DNA of 64,000 nucleotides from NCBI RefSeq assembly GCF_003856835.1, contig NZ_CP034145.1:1860001-1924000 (forward strand), written 5' to 3'. The translations under genes and the position numbers were made by a program. The DNA comes from Haloplanus aerogenes. Lineage in GTDB: Archaea; Halobacteriota; Halobacteria; Halobacteriales; Haloferacaceae. Numbering within the stretch: the first letter of the stretch is position 1; each line of letters opens with the position of its first letter. This document shows positions 25,969 to 34,840 of this stretch, piece by piece. A model generated the notes under the pieces. That model had not been told where the DNA came from, made no database searches, and saw only the letters and a list, made by a program, of their open reading frames with translations.

Positions 25969-28025
25969 CGTCGCACCTCCCCGTTAGCGAACTCGACACG
26001 CGCACGCAACGCCTTCCGGAGTTCCTCGCCACGCGCCCCGCTCTTATCGAGCAGGTCCTGAATCTCGCCGAGTTCCACTTCCACCTCGTCGAGCGACACC
26101 GTCACGTCCTGACTGTTCGCGCGACGAACCGCGGCGAGCGCGTCGTCAACCCGCGACAACAGGAAGTCCTCCGCCGCTTGCTCGCTCGTGATGTGTGGCT
26201 CGTCGGCTTCGGTGACCCACGGCAGGCGGTCGTACGCGTCTGTGAGAAACCGCGACGCCTGCGCACGCTCTTCCAACGCGGTGTCCTCGAACTCGTACAG
26301 ACAACAGTACAGGTGCTCGTCCGCTGCGCCAGCTCCAATCGCCAGGCGTCGCCGCGCGTGTTCCGTGTGGTACCGCGCGAACGGCCGACTCGACGCCGTA
26401 GACGTCGTCGGGAACGTCGCATCCACGTCCGGCTCGTCGAGGTCCGTAACACCAGGGTAGTCCGGCATCGACGCGACCCGTTCAGTGGGGAACAACCGCG
26501 TCAGGAACGGATCACCCGGGTACTCGCTATCGACGAGGTTCACGAGAAACACCGCGCGGAACGACTCGTTCTTGATCGCCTGCAGGTGGTCCACGCGGAC
26601 ACCGCCGTCAAGATCCGTCGCACTCGTCTGATTCTGTTGCGGTGCGTACTCGTGGGCCCGTTCGAGCATCTCCTCGAAGGACTCCCACGTCGCATCCACG
26701 AACTCGGTCTCTTCGAGGAACTCGGCCATCCGGAACGCCCGCCGGACGTTCCCGAACTGCGCCCGTGCGTCCAGCGGCGTCGCGCGCTCCGCGATCCGCT
26801 CTTTCAACCCTGCGTCTGTCGCCAACCAGCGAATCCCATCTTCGAGGTTGTCAATCTCGCGGACTCGGTCTAAGCGCTCCGTATCGAGGTCTGGGCCGTG
26901 GTCGGGTACCCCGTCCTCGTCGTCGGCAGCAAGATGCCGAACGACAGCGAGGAGTTCCCGAATCGCGGGGTCGTCTCCGAAACCAGTGACTGTTGTCGAT
27001 TCCGTCGGGATTCCAGTGCGCTCGAACGCCTCGATGACGTCCGTAACCGTACTCCCACTTTGCTTCGTGGCGACAGCGATGTCGTCGTAGTTCCAGTCCA
27101 GCTGCGCGACGAGTTCTTCAATCTCGTTGGTGATTTCGGCGAGTTGTTCGTCACTGGAGTCCGTAGCGAGGACGGACACCGACCCTGTTTCCGGGTCTTC
27201 CGGGGCCGTCTCGTCGGCGAAGTACGCTGCAGTTGCAGCCGGGCGTGTCGACGGCGTCTCTGACGCGCCGTGTTGGGACTCGCTGAACGAGACGTAGTCC
27301 GTGACAGGCCCTGTCTCGACCCACGTGCGGCGCACACTCGCGTTCTCTTCGGCGATACAGACGAGGTCACAGTCCCCTACGAGCGCGTCGAGATACGCGC
27401 GGTCGAGCGGAAAGAACTCCTCAAACTCGACCACGAGCACCGCCTCGAAATCGACGACATCGCCGCGGGCATCGCCGGTGAGGACATCGAGCGCTTCCGA
27501 GATGAGTTGCCCACGTTCCATGTGGCCGTGCTCGGCCAGCCACTCGTGGAACGCGTCGAGCGCAGCCGTGAGGTCACGAAGTTCCGGGGTTTCGTCCGGC
27601 GTGACCGTCTGCCAGGATATCGTACTCATTACGGCGTCCACGTCCTCGATGAACGACGGCTGTTCAGACGCCCGTTGAAGATACTCTGTTTCCCACTCGT
27701 AGTCTTCGAGAAATCGGTGGAGGAGTTCTCGCCGCAGCGCGTCGGAGAGAATGACGCGGTCATCGGTCTGGTTGAGGACATCGGTCGCGTGCACCACGAG
27801 CGAGGTCACGTACGGCGTCGCCGCACCCGGCAGTTCCTCACCTAAGGTCTCCCGGAACGTGTCTGCGCTCGTCGGCGCACCCGTGACGACGAGCACATCC
27901 TCAGAATCGTGCTCGTCGAGGAGCGTTCGGTATTCGTTCCGCGCTGTCCTCTCGACGTTTTCGCCCCCGAAGGGTGCCGTGACTAACGTCCCGTTGTAGT
28001 CGCGTCTCACAGTGTGACTACTCAT
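25965..28025 (-). CDS. AddB/RecC-like helicase-fold protein lacking Walker A
   Basis: A 686-residue protein that has the layout of the AddB/RecC inactive-helicase half. The N-terminus MSSHTVRRDYNGTLVTAPFGG occupies the P-loop position but lacks G-K-T/S. Later parts look like UvrD/AddB 2A-2B folds: VLVVEFEEFFPLDRAYL in place of motif II, the pairing IAVATKQSGSTVTDVI-EAFERTGIP, and FLVNLVDSEYPGDPFL, comparable to the AddB G-L-x-D-G-x-F-P turn, then HARRRLAIGAGAADEHLYC in place of motif VI. ATG 28025 is used; 22 more in-frame codons upstream lie within the preceding gene. It overlaps that gene by eight bases. Confidence 0.75.
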   Translation of the reverse strand: MSSHTVRRDYNGTLVTAPFGGENVERTARNEYRTLLDEHDSEDVLVVTGAPTSADTFRETLGEELPGAATPYVTSLVVHATDVLNQTDDRVILSDALRRELLHRFLEDYEWETEYLQRASEQPSFIEDVDAVMSTISWQTVTPDETPELRDLTAALDAFHEWLAEHGHMERGQLISEALDVLTGDARGDVVDFEAVLVVEFEEFFPLDRAYLDALVGDCDLVCIAEENASVRRTWVETGPVTDYVSFSESQHGASETPSTRPAATAAYFADETAPEDPETGSVSVLATDSSDEQLAEITNEIEELVAQLDWNYDDIAVATKQSGSTVTDVIEAFERTGIPTESTTVTGFGDDPAIRELLAVVRHLAADDEDGVPDHGPDLDTERLDRVREIDNLEDGIRWLATDAGLKERIAERATPLDARAQFGNVRRAFRMAEFLEETEFVDATWESFEEMLERAHEYAPQQNQTSATDLDGGVRVDHLQAIKNESFRAVFLVNLVDSEYPGDPFLTRLFPTERVASMPDYPGVTDLDEPDVDATFPTTSTASSRPFARYHTEHARRRLAIGAGAADEHLYCCLYEFEDTALEERAQASRFLTDAYDRLPWVTEADEPHITSEQAAEDFLLSRVDDALAAVRRANSQDVTVSLDEVEVELGEIQDLLDKSGARGEELRKALRARVEFANGEVRR

Positions 28026-31000
28026 CAATGTCTGTCTCCGTTTCGACAGGGATTTCGACAACTGGGTCCGGATCTGCGACGCCGTCCACACCTGCCTTCG
28101 AGAAGGCGTCGATATCGACCTGGATAGATCGTGTAACGCTCACATCGTGCTCGACTTGCGCATCAAGTAGGCGGAAGGGATTTGCAATTGTTCGGATGTA
28201 TGGGTCCGGATTGGTTGTCTTCGAAAGGTGACCAATTACATACAGGTAGTAGAGTGGGGTGTCTCGCTGCTGTACCCATTCATTGCGAGCGGTTGTCCAT
28301 TCATTCCATGACACGGAGGGTTTGCGACGACGACACGTGGCAGCCTTTAATTCAATCAGACGATCTGCCTCACCCGTCTCCGGGTTCACAGTCAATAGAT
28401 CGAAACCCGGGAAATGCTCCGGAATACCGGCGTTCTCCTCCAGTTGCTGTAGCGCCGTCGCAGCATTCCCTTGTCGTGCCTCCTCGACGAGATGCCGCTC
28501 GTCCACTCGGAATACGTACTCCTGTGGATTCGAACAATCGTAGTCTCGTCGTAACCGCGTGGCTTCCCAGGCTTCGGCAAGCGCCACCCCGAGGTCCTCA
28601 ACATCGTACGTAGACTGATCGCGGGTTCGGCTACTGGATGCCGTTTCCGTTAGGACGCGTTCGTCCTTGCCCGACACGACGTCATCTATCTCGTCGAGGT
28701 CACTGGTCTCCTCATCCTCGCTGTCCGTCGTCGGGGTCGGTTCGACCGAGATCGTTTCGTTCCCGACACGGAGTTCGGCCGCGTCGTATAACCGCGTTGT
28801 CGATGACTGCTCTGTGGAAGGCTCCGGATCGTCGTCTCCGGTTGCGTCAGCGGAGGTAGACTCCGTGTCTTCCTCAAGCCCGCCTGCGTCCTCGTTCACC
28901 TCATCACTTGTCGAGTGATTCATTGGGGAGGGAGTTCCAAACTGGCGGCGTTCAGTTTCCTCATCATTGTGTAGACGTTGTCGTTTGTGCGCTAATGCGT
29001 GTGATCCAGCAGGTGCGTTCGCATACTGGAGATATCGGCGACGCTCTTCCGTCGACGACGCCGACAGGAGCGCATCGATTCCTTCGAACTGGGTGACATC
29101 AAGATACGCACATAACGCGCGGGCAACGAGCTGCCATTGTTCGCGTTCGTGCTCCCGATAGGCTATATACGGGTAGCGCTCTTCGACAGAGCCTCGATAT
29201 TGTGATTGCAAATAGAACGGAGTTGTCGTCGTTTCCTCAAGCACTTCGTCTGCGTCAATCGGATTCAGGGTGTACGTCACCTCAATCTCATCTACGACCG
29301 TGACGCGATCCAGGAAGGCTTCCATCCGCGTAAGATCTTGATCGATGAGGCGTTGTGAGGGACGTTCAGCTTCAAGCCGGCAGAGAATTGCCGGAGCACA
29401 CTCGGAAACGTGTTCGACTAACGTCGTCGTCCGCCCGGCACGCTCATCAATAGGCTCACCATCGACCGTAATGACGGCGGTAAAGTCCGTTAACCCGAAG
29501 TATTCGCCGATTCGTGCCGCGCGCTGCTCTTCAAGCACAAAAAACGGTAGCTGATCGAAGGGATAGTCCGCGCGAACACTCGGCGACCGTGCGAAATACA
29601 CAGTTCCAGCAGCCCGGAACTCGAATGAATCACCGACCCGACACAACAGCTCCGTATCCTCTAGTTCCTGCCGGGCGTCTGTCCACGGACTCTCGTCGGG
29701 TACGTCCTCATCAACAGGTGGGGCTAAATCCTGTATCTGCCGGTAAACCGGCTGAATATCTCGTAAGGAGTCTGCGATATCAACATCTCCTGACGTACAC
29801 ACGTCAACGACGCCGTCACAAACAGTTCGCGCGTCCTTCGGAGTGAAGGTCTCCGCCGACAAGTGCTGGCGAATACCGAGTTCTTCTAGGAACGGTTGTG
29901 CCTCGTAGACTGCAGGATCATGATCCCGTCGCAGAATCGGGAGAAGTGATTGACCGCCTAGCTCGAAAGGGTTCGCTTGTGCACCCGGTGGATCCCAGGC
30001 ATTAGCCGGCGTCACGGTACCCCGCGTACTCGGGCACCAGCGACTCGTCTGAAGCTGCCAGAGCCACAGATTCGTGCCAACCTCACGGAATTCACCATCG
30101 GATTGCGAGCTTGAATTCCGCCCGCCGAAGCCACTTACACTATGCGTGGCCAGCGTGGCTTCCCGATATTCGTTAAATATCGGGTCCCACCACTCGATCA
30201 AATGATTCAACACTGCCTCACCGACCGGCGTCTGCGTCGTCTCGTCTCGTGCCGCCTGCCGAAGTTCCGGCCAGTACTCGAAACCGTTCACTGCGTATAT
30301 CGAATCGTACTTTTGCCGGCCAGCGTCCATCTCGTCAAGCGCGGCTTCGAGATGCGTTTGATAGCGATCCCACTCATCCTCATCAAGCTCTCCGAGTACT
30401 GACGCGCCATTCTGTGGTCGAGCAACGCCGCCTTCCGCGACTGTCTCCGAGAACTGACGCTGTTCGTCTGGCGCGAAAAACGATTGTAACCGCAAATGCG
30501 GCGACACGCCGAGCCACTGGAGGAACTCTTTCCACGCGTCCGAGTTCAGGCCCTCGTCCCACTCAAACCCCGCCGCAGCTAACCGGTTTTCTAACTCGTC
30601 CGGACCAACGAGCAACGGTGCATCGATATCCGCGGCCTCGAAGACCCCTTGTACGCTGCTGGATTCTAATTCCGCGGCCCATTCCTTGCCAAAGTACACG
30701 CGATACGCGGGACACAATCCGTAGTTCTGTGTTGGGACACGAACCTGGCAGAGCCGATAGAGCGGCTGACTCTCATATCGATCCTGAAGCGGCAGCGGCG
30801 CATCAGGCGTTGCTGTTTCCCGGCCTAACTCCTCAAGTACACCCAACAACCGAATCTCCAGTTCGGCGTTCCGCTCTGTAGGTTCAGTTTCGGTTACACG
30901 TGGTGTGACCGTCGTACGGACTAACTCCTCGAACTGGAAGGAATCCGGTCGCCACACCTGCTTGATTACATTCTGTCGTTGCTGTACTGCCTGCGGCAAC

Positions 31001-32898
31001 GCCTGATTGCCGAGCCGACCACGCGGCCGATACACGTACTCCAACACGAACTCCACGCTCGGGATCTCCACTGGAAGCTCACTGTCCTCCGGTGGGATGT
31101 ATAGCTCAGTTTCAGCCGCACAGACCCGTGTTACCGTTCCGCCATCCGTTGAGACTGAAACCGGAACGAGTGGATGGTTTCGCGCGTTCACTCTGAACCG
31201 CTCTTGTTCGTCGTCATCAAGCTGCAGCCAAACCGCTGTAAGTAACTCGACGACTGGATCCGTCGCCGTTCGTTGCGGGCCTGGTGGGTACCGGTCGATA
31301 TCTCTCCACGTCTCCGGTAACTGTGGAATTAACTCTGGAAGGTGAACGACCGATAATTCAGTCGCACCAAGCGTATGCAGCACCGCCGGCACGTGATTGT
31401 GCTCCTTGCTTAATAACGAGGCTGCCGGGAAATACCCGTATACATCTCCGTCAGCGACATCCACCGGTGAGCCATCCCAGTGCGCAACGAAATCTACGAG
31501 CGCCTCACGCGCCTGCGCAAGGTGCGACGGAAGTAGAATATCCTCTGGAGCCACATACACTGATTCACTGTCTCTTCCTGCTAAGGGAACACACGATACC
31601 TCGGCAAACTCCGCTTGAATCGCACGAATAAGCTCATCTCGGAAGGTATGCTCCTCCCGCGTTGCAGGATCAGCCCATGCTGTGAAATCAATACATGATA
31701 ACAACTCAGACGCCGTCGTCGCTGTATTACGCGCCACGGCCGCAGCATCCGACGCAAGGATATTCGCAGCTTCACGAATCAAGAACCGGTTATAGTCCAT
31801 CTCCCGATTCGTCAGCTCAATCGCCGTCCGCGACAAGTTCGAATCGAATGCCCCGTTGATCAACACTGGTACGGGCGAGCGTTCCTCCGTCGGTAAGAAC
31901 ACATGCGCATACGGGTCTCCTGCAACTGGCCGCAGGTGTAACCCGTCCTCACGTCGCTCTGCGCGCAACGCAACACTCACCTGTGTCTCTGTGACCTCCC
32001 CCCACGTATTGTTCGAAATCCCCGCTGTATGCTCCCCCAGCGGTAACTCATTCCGTGCGAACCGAAGATACGTCCGGTTATCTGTCTGTTCAGCCGTCCG
32101 TTGGATCTTCACCAGATCAACAGTCGAATTCACTGCGTCAATCGCTGTTTCATGCCGGGCCACATCCCACGCCGTCGCCGACCCATCGATAGCGATCTCT
32201 AACCGCCCGAGGTTCTGCAAGAACAGCACTGTTTGGGCATCTAGATCTTCGAGTGACTGTCGAACACTCGTGACAGCGTCCGTCCGTAGCGGGAAATAAA
32301 ACACAGTTTCATACTCACCTGTCAGCAGGGTCTCCACACGCTCCGGGTACTGATCCGGTGCGAACGGCAACCGCATCAGCGGAATCCCTGGAAGATCATC
32401 CATCGACCACTCGTCTACCTCCGCGATTACCTCACTGATGCACTCACGTGACCGTTCCCGGTCGAACATAAACGAAACATCTGTCGAGAACACGTACGGC
32501 TGCTCCGTAATCTCAAGTACTGCACTGAATCCTCGACCCTTATGCCCGATAGTTGCTTTCCGCTCGGCGTCACGCTTTGTCGTATCCCCAATCGCAGTCA
32601 ATGCCCGCGTATCGTCCGCATCAACCGGCATCCCAGAATTCGCAACAATCAGATACGGGTCATCCCCAGTCTGTAACTCGAACCGAGCTGTGCGTGGATT
32701 CTCCCCGTCTACCTTGCCTACCGCATCGTCAGCGTTCTGAATCAGCTCATACGCGAACCGGCCATAGTAATTCTCCTCGTTCTCACCCTCATCAGTATAA
32801 TGGGATAAAATATCGTTCGGCATCTCACGATAGGTATTTAGTCGAGACTCACGCAAATCCCGCACACAGGTCGCTTCCGATTCCCCGGAAACCTTCAT
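28018..32898 (-). CDS. Giant sacsin-type GHKL ATPase with NO VEIN (DUF3883)-like C-terminus
   Basis: A 1626-residue protein. Residues about 20-230 are a sacsin/Hsp90-like ATPase: N box ELIQNADDA (51-59), G1 DPYLIVANSGMP (80-91), G2 TIGHKGRGFSAV (116-127). A long middle region of about 1000 residues has no domain I recognise. An acidic linker (about 1270-1460) precedes a C-terminal DUF3883-like domain with GFDLLTVNPETGEADRLIELKA, a PD-(D/E)XK-like core, then NEWTTARNEW and YYLYVIG. Start ATG 32898 was preferred to an upstream TTG; a TATA-like CTTTTATTT sits about 25 bases before it. It heads an operon with the AddAB-like genes. Confidence 0.82.
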   Translation of the reverse strand: MKVSGESEATCVRDLRESRLNTYREMPNDILSHYTDEGENEENYYGRFAYELIQNADDAVGKVDGENPRTARFELQTGDDPYLIVANSGMPVDADDTRALTAIGDTTKRDAERKATIGHKGRGFSAVLEITEQPYVFSTDVSFMFDRERSRECISEVIAEVDEWSMDDLPGIPLMRLPFAPDQYPERVETLLTGEYETVFYFPLRTDAVTSVRQSLEDLDAQTVLFLQNLGRLEIAIDGSATAWDVARHETAIDAVNSTVDLVKIQRTAEQTDNRTYLRFARNELPLGEHTAGISNNTWGEVTETQVSVALRAERREDGLHLRPVAGDPYAHVFLPTEERSPVPVLINGAFDSNLSRTAIELTNREMDYNRFLIREAANILASDAAAVARNTATTASELLSCIDFTAWADPATREEHTFRDELIRAIQAEFAEVSCVPLAGRDSESVYVAPEDILLPSHLAQAREALVDFVAHWDGSPVDVADGDVYGYFPAASLLSKEHNHVPAVLHTLGATELSVVHLPELIPQLPETWRDIDRYPPGPQRTATDPVVELLTAVWLQLDDDEQERFRVNARNHPLVPVSVSTDGGTVTRVCAAETELYIPPEDSELPVEIPSVEFVLEYVYRPRGRLGNQALPQAVQQRQNVIKQVWRPDSFQFEELVRTTVTPRVTETEPTERNAELEIRLLGVLEELGRETATPDAPLPLQDRYESQPLYRLCQVRVPTQNYGLCPAYRVYFGKEWAAELESSSVQGVFEAADIDAPLLVGPDELENRLAAAGFEWDEGLNSDAWKEFLQWLGVSPHLRLQSFFAPDEQRQFSETVAEGGVARPQNGASVLGELDEDEWDRYQTHLEAALDEMDAGRQKYDSIYAVNGFEYWPELRQAARDETTQTPVGEAVLNHLIEWWDPIFNEYREATLATHSVSGFGGRNSSSQSDGEFREVGTNLWLWQLQTSRWCPSTRGTVTPANAWDPPGAQANPFELGGQSLLPILRRDHDPAVYEAQPFLEELGIRQHLSAETFTPKDARTVCDGVVDVCTSGDVDIADSLRDIQPVYRQIQDLAPPVDEDVPDESPWTDARQELEDTELLCRVGDSFEFRAAGTVYFARSPSVRADYPFDQLPFFVLEEQRAARIGEYFGLTDFTAVITVDGEPIDERAGRTTTLVEHVSECAPAILCRLEAERPSQRLIDQDLTRMEAFLDRVTVVDEIEVTYTLNPIDADEVLEETTTTPFYLQSQYRGSVEERYPYIAYREHEREQWQLVARALCAYLDVTQFEGIDALLSASSTEERRRYLQYANAPAGSHALAHKRQRLHNDEETERRQFGTPSPMNHSTSDEVNEDAGGLEEDTESTSADATGDDDPEPSTEQSSTTRLYDAAELRVGNETISVEPTPTTDSEDEETSDLDEIDDVVSGKDERVLTETASSSRTRDQSTYDVEDLGVALAEAWEATRLRRDYDCSNPQEYVFRVDERHLVEEARQGNAATALQQLEENAGIPEHFPGFDLLTVNPETGEADRLIELKAATCRRRKPSVSWNEWTTARNEWVQQRDTPLYYLYVIGHLSKTTNPDPYIRTIANPFRLLDAQVEHDVSVTRSIQVDIDAFSKAGVDGVADPDPVVEIPVETETDIDE

Positions 32899-33003
32899 AC
32901 GGCTCTCCTGACATCCGGCCAAATAAAAGCTAGCCCGTACGACTCCTCGTCCGGTTCACGGGGAGATCAGTTTAATGAACATTGGTTGATAACGTCCCTA
33001 GTA
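32899..33003. promoter_or_regulatory. Divergent promoter pair
   Basis: A 105-base spacer between the giant ATPase gene (minus) and the PD-(D/E)XK-like gene (plus). The minus strand has CTTTTATTTGG about 25 bases before ATG 32898; the plus strand has GTTTAATG about 30 bases before ATG 33004. Both predict leaderless transcripts and allow joint control of the two units. Confidence 0.55.
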
Positions 33004-34179
33004 ATGGCAGCTACACTTACTGAACCTGCCGTTCTCGCTGCCGCAAAAGATACCCCCTACCCTGACCTCAACACGAGCCCCGACCACTACGCTGTCACGG
33101 AAACTCAGTTCACGAAATCCTCTTGGGGTGGATGGGACATTCCTGATGAACTGCGCCGACGCCTCGCGCCGTACAACACCATTCGACTCACGGACGGGGA
33201 ACCTGATCTCCTCGGCATCGGGATGCCTGCTCTCGAAGTCCTGAATGCCGACGCCGCAAGAACGCCGGTCACGGTAATCGAAGCGAAAGGCCACAACAGC
33301 GACCCGAGTGCCGCCGATGTCCGAACTGGAATCAACCAGGCGCACGGCCACTTGTCCGAAGTCAACATCGGGTACGTCGTCGCCCCCATCCAAAGCATCA
33401 CCGACCAGGCACGTGCACTGGCCAGAGAACTCAACATCGACGTCATCGGCGTCAAAAGCCCGCACGACGCAACGCTCATCGAACCTGCTCGCGTCACCGG
33501 CGTCGGCGACTTCTCCACCACTATCGACGCAATCCGGTTCCAAGCCACGACGCACCGACTCACCGAAGGCAGTTTCCCAGTCAATCATCCGAAGAACTAC
33601 CTCGGCTACGCACTCGCCCTCGCCGCAGATGGCGACACCCCTGACGTTTATTCCGAGCACGTAATCAACAGCGTATCCGGTGGCCGCCGCGGCGCAATCC
33701 TCCTCGGTCTCGTCGACAATCGACCGGACGGGAAGACACTCACGCACCTCGGTGCAGAAGTCGTCCGCTTTGCCCGCACCCAACACGGAACGGTCGATGC
33801 TGCACTCGACGAATTCGCCTCGTGGAAAGGCCGATCCACACCGTTCACCGACCTCGCCCCCCGCTGGGCGCAACTCGCCCGCTCAGTCGCCATCCAGTAC
33901 GACCCAACGCAACTCATCATCGAAGCACTCGAACGCCTCCACCAACGCGGCAGCAAACCCGCAACCATCGACGCCGTCGACGGCTTCCAGCCACCGAACG
34001 AACACTCGCAGGGTGTCCATCTGCGTCTTCTCGCTGACCTTGTTCAGGTCGCCGTCTTCACGCCGCCAGAGTCGGTACTCGTGGAGTTGCCGGCCCGTGA
34101 GGGTGTTGAGGTTCTCGATGTCCTTCTCGTGACACCAGCGTACGAAGTGCTGGAGCCGGTAGTTCTTCCCTTTGAGTGA
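33004..34179 (+). CDS. PD-(D/E)XK-like protein, C-terminus replaced by antisense integrase
   Basis: A 391-codon frame. Residues 60-100 contain EPDLLGIGMPAL and VTVIEAKGHN, a D...ExK pattern of the restriction-endonuclease-like fold, followed by INQAHGHLSEVNIGYVVAP, consistent with that fold's helix and strand. The natural protein seems to end or continue elsewhere after about residue 322 (near 33970): the remaining 70 codons are the complement of a tyrosine-integrase gene and have no independent sense. TTG 32986 is an alternative start, but ATG 33004 fits the promoter. Divergent from the defence-like operon. Confidence 0.65.
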   Translation: MAATLTEPAVLAAAKDTPYPDLNTSPDHYAVTETQFTKSSWGGWDIPDELRRRLAPYNTIRLTDGEPDLLGIGMPALEVLNADAARTPVTVIEAKGHNSDPSAADVRTGINQAHGHLSEVNIGYVVAPIQSITDQARALARELNIDVIGVKSPHDATLIEPARVTGVGDFSTTIDAIRFQATTHRLTEGSFPVNHPKNYLGYALALAADGDTPDVYSEHVINSVSGGRRGAILLGLVDNRPDGKTLTHLGAEVVRFARTQHGTVDAALDEFASWKGRSTPFTDLAPRWAQLARSVAIQYDPTQLIIEALERLHQRGSKPATIDAVDGFQPPNEHSQGVHLRLLADLVQVAVFTPPESVLVELPAREGVEVLDVLLVTPAYEVLEPVVLPFE

Positions 34180-34257
34180 GGCCTCGGCCAGTTCGTTCTG
34201 CTTGTCTTTGAGGTACAATTCGAGCGCGGTCTCGGGATCGATCGGTTCGAGATCCAT
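33883..34257 (-). pseudogene. Tyrosine integrase, N-terminal remnant
   Basis: From ATG 34257 the frame reads MDLEPIDPETALELYL, then LQHFVRWCHEKDIENLNTL, RQLHEYRLWRREDGDL and EKTQMDTLRVFVRWLEAV, the SAM-like core-binding domain of haloarchaeal XerC/D-type integrases. After about residue 96 (near 33970) it runs into the complement of the neighbouring gene and stops at 33883. The catalytic domain (R...HxxR...Y) is missing. It sits about 120 bases inside attR, the usual place for the island's own integrase. Confidence 0.85.
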
Positions 34258-34374
34258 AGTTGGTCGTTTCGAGTCAAGCGAATCCCACGAACACCGGTTA
34301 CCCACTATCCCGAACCAACTTCTACAGCGCCTGAGGCGGCCAAAATGAAGGGTAGTCACGTCCAATGACCAGGG

Positions 34375-34436
34375 CCTGCAGCGCCCATCGCCGAATTTTC
34401 GTTCGTAATCGCACGACAACGTCGGGATAATCGTCG
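34375..34436 (+). repeat. attR: right direct repeat of the island
   Basis: Matches 15788-15849 at 57 of 62 positions, in direct orientation, beginning CCTGCAGCGCCCATCGCCGA (20 of 20). The tRNA-Arg body is not present upstream of it, so only the 3' end was duplicated, as expected for the distal junction. Confidence 0.9.
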
Positions 34437-34439
34437 TGA

Positions 34440-34622
34440 TCAGTCCGGTCGTTCGGCGTCGTCCCTTGCGACGTTGCCCCGGTACTCCTCTGCCTGTAGC
34501 ACACTCTCGACGGCGCGCGTGTACGCCGCTTCTCGCCACGTTCGCGTCGCCTCCGACGCCGTCTTGATCGCCCGAAAATCGGCGACTGCTTCCCGGAGCT
34601 GTGTCGCCAATTTCTCACGCAC
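34440..34622 (-). CDS. Short helical protein or 3' end of a broken gene
   Basis: A 60-codon frame from GTG 34622, all predicted helix (KLATQLREAVADFRAIKTAS onward). The same frame is open upstream of a TAA at 34644-34646, where it reads a coiled-coil, SELKEQAEKIRKQKQQIARQ, then a Gln-rich run. The two halves may be one gene broken by that stop (CAA to TAA is a one-base change), or a small independent gene. No family recognised. It abuts attR. Confidence 0.4.
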   Translation of the reverse strand: MREKLATQLREAVADFRAIKTASEATRTWREAAYTRAVESVLQAEEYRGNVARDDAERPD

Positions 34623-34840
34623 CCGTTCCTCCGCCCGGGTCGATTACTGGAACATCGTTCGGGTCTGGGTCGATTCGCCCCCCTGCTGTTGTTGCATCTG
34701 TTGGAGTTGCCGAGCTATCTGTTGTTTTTGCTTCCGGATCTTCTCGGCCTGTTCTTTGAGTTCGCTCGTGTCGACGTCGAACGATGAAATTACTGATCGG
34801 GGGACGGGTCCTGTGAGAACCCGCTGCGACGGGGGACGGA

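Larger units (their letters stand above)
15789..34436. mobile_element. Integrated genomic island in tRNA-Arg (immobilised)
   Basis: An 18.6-kb segment bounded by the direct repeats at 15788-15849 and 34375-34436. It carries a toxin-antitoxin pair, zinc-finger small proteins, gene remnants, a DUF234 ATPase, the AddAB/sacsin-type operon and a truncated tyrosine integrase at the right end. Its left part is poorly coding and more AT-rich than the flanks, as expected for transferred DNA. The integrase lacks its catalytic domain, so the island should not excise by itself. A 16-base copy of the att core at 18926-18941 raises the possibility that it was assembled from two insertions. Confidence 0.85.

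Noticed and set aside
15726-34436. CRISPR array or cas genes in the island
   Set aside because: The Cas4-like nuclease motif belongs to an AddB-type gene next to AddA. I saw no regularly spaced repeats and no cas1 or cas2.
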